This document shows positions 15,802-18,996 of a stretch of 18,996 nucleotides of DNA, piece by piece. Location of the stretch: assembly GCA_003645435.1 (NCBI GenBank), contig QNFD01000010.1, positions 1-18,996 of the forward strand, in the 5' to 3' direction. Position numbers and translations under genes: made by a program. How positions within the stretch are numbered: the first letter of the stretch is position 1; the number at the start of each line of letters is the position of its first letter. The DNA is from Gammaproteobacteria bacterium. Its GTDB lineage: Bacteria; Pseudomonadota; Gammaproteobacteria; GCA-001735895. Below the pieces are notes generated by a model. It worked only from the letters and a program-made list of their open reading frames with translations, had not been told where the DNA came from and ran no database searches.

Positions 15802-16632
15802 ATGAGCAATACCACTACACAATCTAAGCAGGCCACGCGATTTATAACCTGTGGTATGTACGCCTTTACCGATCAACTCCGTGTTGCCTGGCAAAAACTA
15901 TTCGATTGCTACTCCAGTGAATTTGAATCATTTGCGGTGGACAGGAATCTGAAATTTGGGTCCGGAAAAGAAATGTTACGCGATCCACAGTTGTTCGTCG
16001 GCCATACCTGTGGTTATCCACTGATGCATGGTTTGCAAGATGATTTAACCCCGGTCTGTGTACCCTTGTTTGATGTCGCCGGGTGTGATGGCAAGTATTA
16101 CGCGAGCCAGTTTATTGTTGGTATCGATAGCAATATCGAATCACTGGCTGACTGTTATCAACGCGTGGCCGCGATGAACGACACGGATTCGAATAGTGGT
16201 ATGAATCTATTGCGTCACGCGATCGCAGTCTTGAGCGAAGGCAAGCCATATTTCTCCAAAGTTCTGGAAACCGGGTCGCATTTTCAAAGCTTTGTCGATG
16301 TGGCCGAGCGGCGCGCTGATATCGCTGCGATCGATTGCGTCAGTTACCAGTTGATTGTGGACAACTGGCCCGATATGGCGGCACGGGTGCGTAGTATAGG
16401 TTTTAGTGAAAGCACTTGTGGCCTGCCGTTTGTGATGCCGAAGAGTCTGCTAGGTGTGACTGACAAAAAGGACATCACCACTGGTCTTAATAAGGCAGTG
16501 TTGAAACTGGCCGGAGAATTTCGTGACCAACTTCATTTACTGGGTTTTGAGCAGGTCGATATTGAAGACTACCAGGGTATTGTTGATCTCGAAACCAGCG
16601 CTCAACAACTAGATTACCCACTACTGAGTTAG
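15802..16632 (+). CDS. PhnD-like phosphonate/phosphate-type substrate-binding domain protein without signal peptide
   Basis: A 276-residue protein resembling the PhnD/phosphonate-binding family of periplasmic-binding-protein folds. The order is ITCGMYAFTDQLRVAWQKLF near the start, then DPQLFVGHTCGYPLMHGL (65-82), YYASQFIVG (about 98-106) and a central hinge segment MNDTDSNSGMNLLRHAI. ETGSHFQSFVDVAERRADIAAIDCVSYQLI follows, whose last part (RRADIAAIDCVSY) is highly typical. Unlike transport-associated members there is no signal peptide or lipobox, and no ABC permease or ATPase is nearby, so it may act in the cytoplasm or be exported another way. It is divergent from mttB across a 234-base region, suggesting shared control. 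Ligand unknown; a methylated amine is only a guess from context. Confidence 0.8.
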   Translation: MSNTTTQSKQATRFITCGMYAFTDQLRVAWQKLFDCYSSEFESFAVDRNLKFGSGKEMLRDPQLFVGHTCGYPLMHGLQDDLTPVCVPLFDVAGCDGKYYASQFIVGIDSNIESLADCYQRVAAMNDTDSNSGMNLLRHAIAVLSEGKPYFSKVLETGSHFQSFVDVAERRADIAAIDCVSYQLIVDNWPDMAARVRSIGFSESTCGLPFVMPKSLLGVTDKKDITTGLNKAVLKLAGEFRDQLHLLGFEQVDIEDYQGIVDLETSAQQLDYPLLS

Positions 16633-16634
16633 CG

Positions 16635-16716
16635 CGTAGGATGGGTGCAACCCATCAGAACAAGCAGGCATAATAACGGTCTCAAAACCAGGATGATGGG
16701 TTGCACCCATCCTACG
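16635..16716. repeat. Paired REP-like inverted repeat (GTAGGATGGGTGCAACCC type)
   Basis: Perfect 22-base arms in opposite orientation lie at 16635-16656 and 16695-16716, separated by 38 bases. Each arm has a GTAG head followed by an imperfect small palindrome (GATGGG-TGCAA-CCCATC). This is the arrangement of REP elements mobilised by RAYT transposases and grouped as BIMEs. It starts 3 bases after the stop of the PhnD-like gene and may act as its transcript end. No RAYT gene is in the window. The rest of the gap to 16909 shows nothing I can name. Confidence 0.85.
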
Positions 16717-16909
16717 ATACTCAGGTTATCCCCTGTTAAATTAAGTAAAAAGCTTCCGCGTCCTAAACCAAAAAATGATCTAAACTTCAATGCAGTTTGT
16801 ATTCTATTAGAGTCCAATATACCGATTGCGGCAGCTTTGTACCTCGATTAGAATTTGCGCACTTTTATACTTCGTTCCTGTGTCATCTACCTAACACGAG
16901 TCACCGATA

Positions 16910-18208
16910 ATGTGGAAAGATCTGGCAGCTTCCTGGGCAATTTTGCTCGGTATCGGATTTATGATGCTGGCGAACGGTTTGCAGGGCACATTACTTGGTG
17001 TGCGTGCAATCCTGGAGGGATTTTCCACCTTCACTACTGGCATTATGATGTCGGGATATTTCATCGGTATATTCATTGGATCTTTCCTGGCGCCAGTCCT
17101 GGTTAAACGTGTTGGCCATATTCGAGTTTTTTCGGCGTTGGCGTCGCTTGCATCCATCTCCATCCTGTTCCATGGAATTTATATCGACCCGATTATATGG
17201 ATGACGATGCGTATCGTCACCGGTATCTGTTTTGCCGGATTCTTCGTGGTGACTGAAAGCTGGTTGAATGATCGCGCCAGCAACGAAACCCGCGGTAAAA
17301 TCTTATCGGTATACATGGTCATCATCACGCTCGGCATGGGCGGCGGTCAGTTCCTGCTCAACCTGGCCAAACCTGAAGCAATCGACCTGTTCATCCTGAT
17401 ATCGATCATCATATCGTTTGGGCTGATCCCGATATTACTTACCGCCAAACCCGCACCGGTATTTGAAGCATCGTCAAAAATGTCTGTAATCGAGCTTTAT
17501 CGGGCTTCGCCTCTGGCGGTTATCGGTAATGGCCTGACCGGCATGGCCCACGGCACTATATTTGGCCTCGGCGCCATTTACGCCAGCCAGGTTTTAATTG
17601 ATATAAAATCCATCTCCTGGTTCATGGCCTGTTTTTTAATCGGCAGCCTGATCACGCTCTGGCCAATAGGCTATTTATCCGACCGAATCAAGCGACGGAT
17701 TGTCATGTCAGTTTTATCGATAATCGCAATTCTGAGCTGCATGCTTGCTATCTTTATTTCGAAGGACGGCATTGCTTTCTACCTGGTCATCGTATTACTC
17801 GGCGGGGCGGCGATGCCGATGTATTCAATCTGTGTTGCCTACGCCAATGACCGCCTCGAGCCGCACCAGATTGTTGGCGCCAGCGGCAGCCTGGTGATGG
17901 TATCCGGTATAGGCCTGAGTACGGGCCCAATCATCGTTGCCTTTTTCATGGAACTGTATGGCGTCGATTTTTACTTCTGGGGTATAGCAACAGTGTTTGC
18001 GATGATTTTGATATTCACCTTAATACGAATTAAATCGAGGGCTGGTATCGACGTTAAGAACCAGACACATTTAATCGTCACCGGCACAATCGGCACACCA
18101 ATAGCCGAGTTTAATGCTCCCGGTGCGGAAGACTATGCCGAGGCTGTCGCCAAGCACGAAGAAGCCTTGCTCGACGCGCAAGAAGATATTACTGAACGGG
18201 TATTGTAG
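16910..18208 (+). CDS. MFS transporter, YcaD-like
   Basis: A 432-residue inner-membrane transporter of the major facilitator superfamily with twelve hydrophobic segments. The family loop between helices 2 and 3 reads LAPVLVKRVGHIRVF (about 62-76). The pattern FAGFFVVTESWLNDRASNETRGKILSVYM (about 104-132) matches the YcaD group of MFS proteins, as does a second-half GYLSDRIKRR loop. The last 60 residues form an acidic cytoplasmic tail (AEDYAEAVAKHEEALLDAQED) that could form a short coiled coil, unusual for the family. Substrate is not predictable. It could import or export the methylated compound handled by the adjacent island, but it is equally likely to be unrelated. It is followed by mtgA after 42 bases on the same strand. 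Confidence 0.9.
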   Translation: MWKDLAASWAILLGIGFMMLANGLQGTLLGVRAILEGFSTFTTGIMMSGYFIGIFIGSFLAPVLVKRVGHIRVFSALASLASISILFHGIYIDPIIWMTMRIVTGICFAGFFVVTESWLNDRASNETRGKILSVYMVIITLGMGGGQFLLNLAKPEAIDLFILISIIISFGLIPILLTAKPAPVFEASSKMSVIELYRASPLAVIGNGLTGMAHGTIFGLGAIYASQVLIDIKSISWFMACFLIGSLITLWPIGYLSDRIKRRIVMSVLSIIAILSCMLAIFISKDGIAFYLVIVLLGGAAMPMYSICVAYANDRLEPHQIVGASGSLVMVSGIGLSTGPIIVAFFMELYGVDFYFWGIATVFAMILIFTLIRIKSRAGIDVKNQTHLIVTGTIGTPIAEFNAPGAEDYAEAVAKHEEALLDAQEDITERVL

Positions 18209-18250
18209 CGTCAGACGTTTGGATGCCTACGAGATTAAGAAATCGAAACC

Positions 18251-18982
18251 ATGTCAATTAGATCGCTAACATCCCGATTCGTCGAATTTCTAAACAAAAG
18301 AAATTCAATCCGTATCCTGCGCTGGAGCTTCAGGATCCTGGTCATCATCATTATCATGGATGCGGGTTATTTAATCGGTATTTGGCCAGACTGGGAACTC
18401 TATAAGGAGGGCCCGATCCAGCAGTCGAATTTCATCCGCCTCTATGTCTATAAACAGTACCAGAATCAGGACTGGCCGCAGTTACAGTGGCAACAGAAAT
18501 CCATCCGCAAGATATCTAAAAACATGATTCGAGCGCTGATCGTGGCCGAGGATTCCCGCTTCTACTCACATTCGGGCATCGATATGGAAGCCCTGAAGTC
18601 AGCGATGGAATACAACCTGTCTGAAAAGCGATTCGTCTACGGCGGCAGTACCATTTCCCAGCAAACGGTTAAAAATATATTCCTCAGCGCCTCCCGCAAC
18701 CCGTTGCGAAAATGGCACGAATTGTTACTAACCATCGGCATGGAAAGAAATCTCTCGAAGAAGAGGATTCTCGAACTGCATCTCAATGTCGCCGAGTTCG
18801 GTCGCGGCATCTACGGCGTCGAGGCAGCGGCGAGGCATTACTGGGGAATTTCGGCCGCTAACTTATCCGTTAAGCAGTCGATTCAACTGGCTGCCACTTT
18901 ACCCTCACCCGTCGCTCATAACCCATCAACGCGAACTAAGGCTTTTAACCGGCGTGTGAAAAAAATAAGCCGCCATTTCTAA
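18251..18982 (+). CDS. mtgA: Monofunctional peptidoglycan glycosyltransferase MtgA
   Basis: A 243-residue GT51 enzyme that polymerises lipid II into glycan strands without a transpeptidase domain. One N-terminal membrane anchor (about 22-43) is followed by the catalytic domain. Motif 1 is EDSRFYSHSGID with catalytic Glu100, and motif 2 is GGSTISQQTVKN (131-142). Motif 3 is around ERNLSKKRILELHLN with Glu165, and motif 4 contains NVAEFGRGIYGVEAAARHYWG. All key residues are present, and the length fits MtgA rather than the bifunctional penicillin-binding proteins. The ATG follows the MFS stop by 42 bases, so cotranscription is possible. The stop codon lies within a 12-base direct repeat at the window end. 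Confidence 0.96.
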   Translation: MSIRSLTSRFVEFLNKRNSIRILRWSFRILVIIIIMDAGYLIGIWPDWELYKEGPIQQSNFIRLYVYKQYQNQDWPQLQWQQKSIRKISKNMIRALIVAEDSRFYSHSGIDMEALKSAMEYNLSEKRFVYGGSTISQQTVKNIFLSASRNPLRKWHELLLTIGMERNLSKKRILELHLNVAEFGRGIYGVEAAARHYWGISAANLSVKQSIQLAATLPSPVAHNPSTRTKAFNRRVKKISRHF

Positions 18983-18996
18983 TAGCCATTTCTAAT
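18972..18996. repeat. Short tandem repeat at window end
   Basis: GCCATTTCTAAT occurs at 18972-18983 and again at 18985-18996, one base apart. The first copy contains the mtgA stop codon. It may continue beyond the window. It looks like a simple local duplication. Confidence 0.6.

Overview
The window looks like a stretch of a gammaproteobacterial chromosome, probably from a free-living aerobe. The reasons are a System I cytochrome c maturation operon in the order ccmABCDEF, a YheT-type hydrolase, a monofunctional MtgA transglycosylase, and two paired short inverted repeats of the REP/BIME kind. Base composition is close to balanced. I saw no rRNA, tRNA, CRISPR array, integrase or intact insertion sequence. 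Genus cannot be assigned from the sequence alone.

Layout. (1) Positions 1-3320, minus strand: ccmA, ccmB, ccmC, ccmD, ccmE and the first 226 codons of ccmF, tightly packed and running off the left edge. The short ccmD (TTG start) and the partial ccmF are easy to miss. (2) 3389-4372, plus: a YheT-like alpha/beta hydrolase divergent from ccmA. (3) 4387-7582, minus: lemA, an M48 (HtpX-type) membrane metalloprotease with a long C-terminal extension, and a small secreted/membrane-anchored beta-sandwich protein with a very basic tail. (4) 7583-8700: 290 bases without a convincing gene, an unrecognised membrane protein (7873-8427), then a 184-base imperfect palindrome (8484-8667) directly upstream of a Nudix hydrolase (8701-9189). 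(5) 9202-16632: a catabolic island. On the minus strand are an MttB-superfamily methyltransferase without pyrrolysine, an XRE-type regulator overlapping it by GTGA, a DAO-family flavoprotein, and a dimethylglycine/sarcosine dehydrogenase-like protein with a folate-binding GcvT half. Divergent from mttB is a PhnD-like substrate-binding-domain protein that lacks a signal peptide. (6) 16910-18982, plus: a YcaD-like MFS transporter and mtgA.

How the genes may work together. The island has the parts expected for stepwise N-demethylation of a quaternary or tertiary methylamine such as a betaine. The MttB homologue would take the first methyl group. The two flavoproteins would oxidise the resulting secondary and tertiary N-methyl compounds, and the GcvT-fused one would pass the one-carbon unit to tetrahydrofolate. 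The unusual point is that no corrinoid protein, corrinoid activator or methylcorrinoid:THF methyltransferase is present nearby. The 234-base divergent intergenic region holds an 18-base perfect-arm palindrome sitting between the -35 and -10 of a candidate mttB promoter, a good candidate site for the XRE regulator. The substrate is not shown by the sequence. The ccm, lemA/M48 and mtgA regions look like ordinary housekeeping DNA.

No gene-free stretch exceeds 300 bases. The longest are 7583-7872 (nothing convincing except the lemA ribosome binding site), 16633-16909 (a REP pair, otherwise nothing recognised), 8428-8700 (the palindrome) and 15568-15801 (the divergent promoter region).
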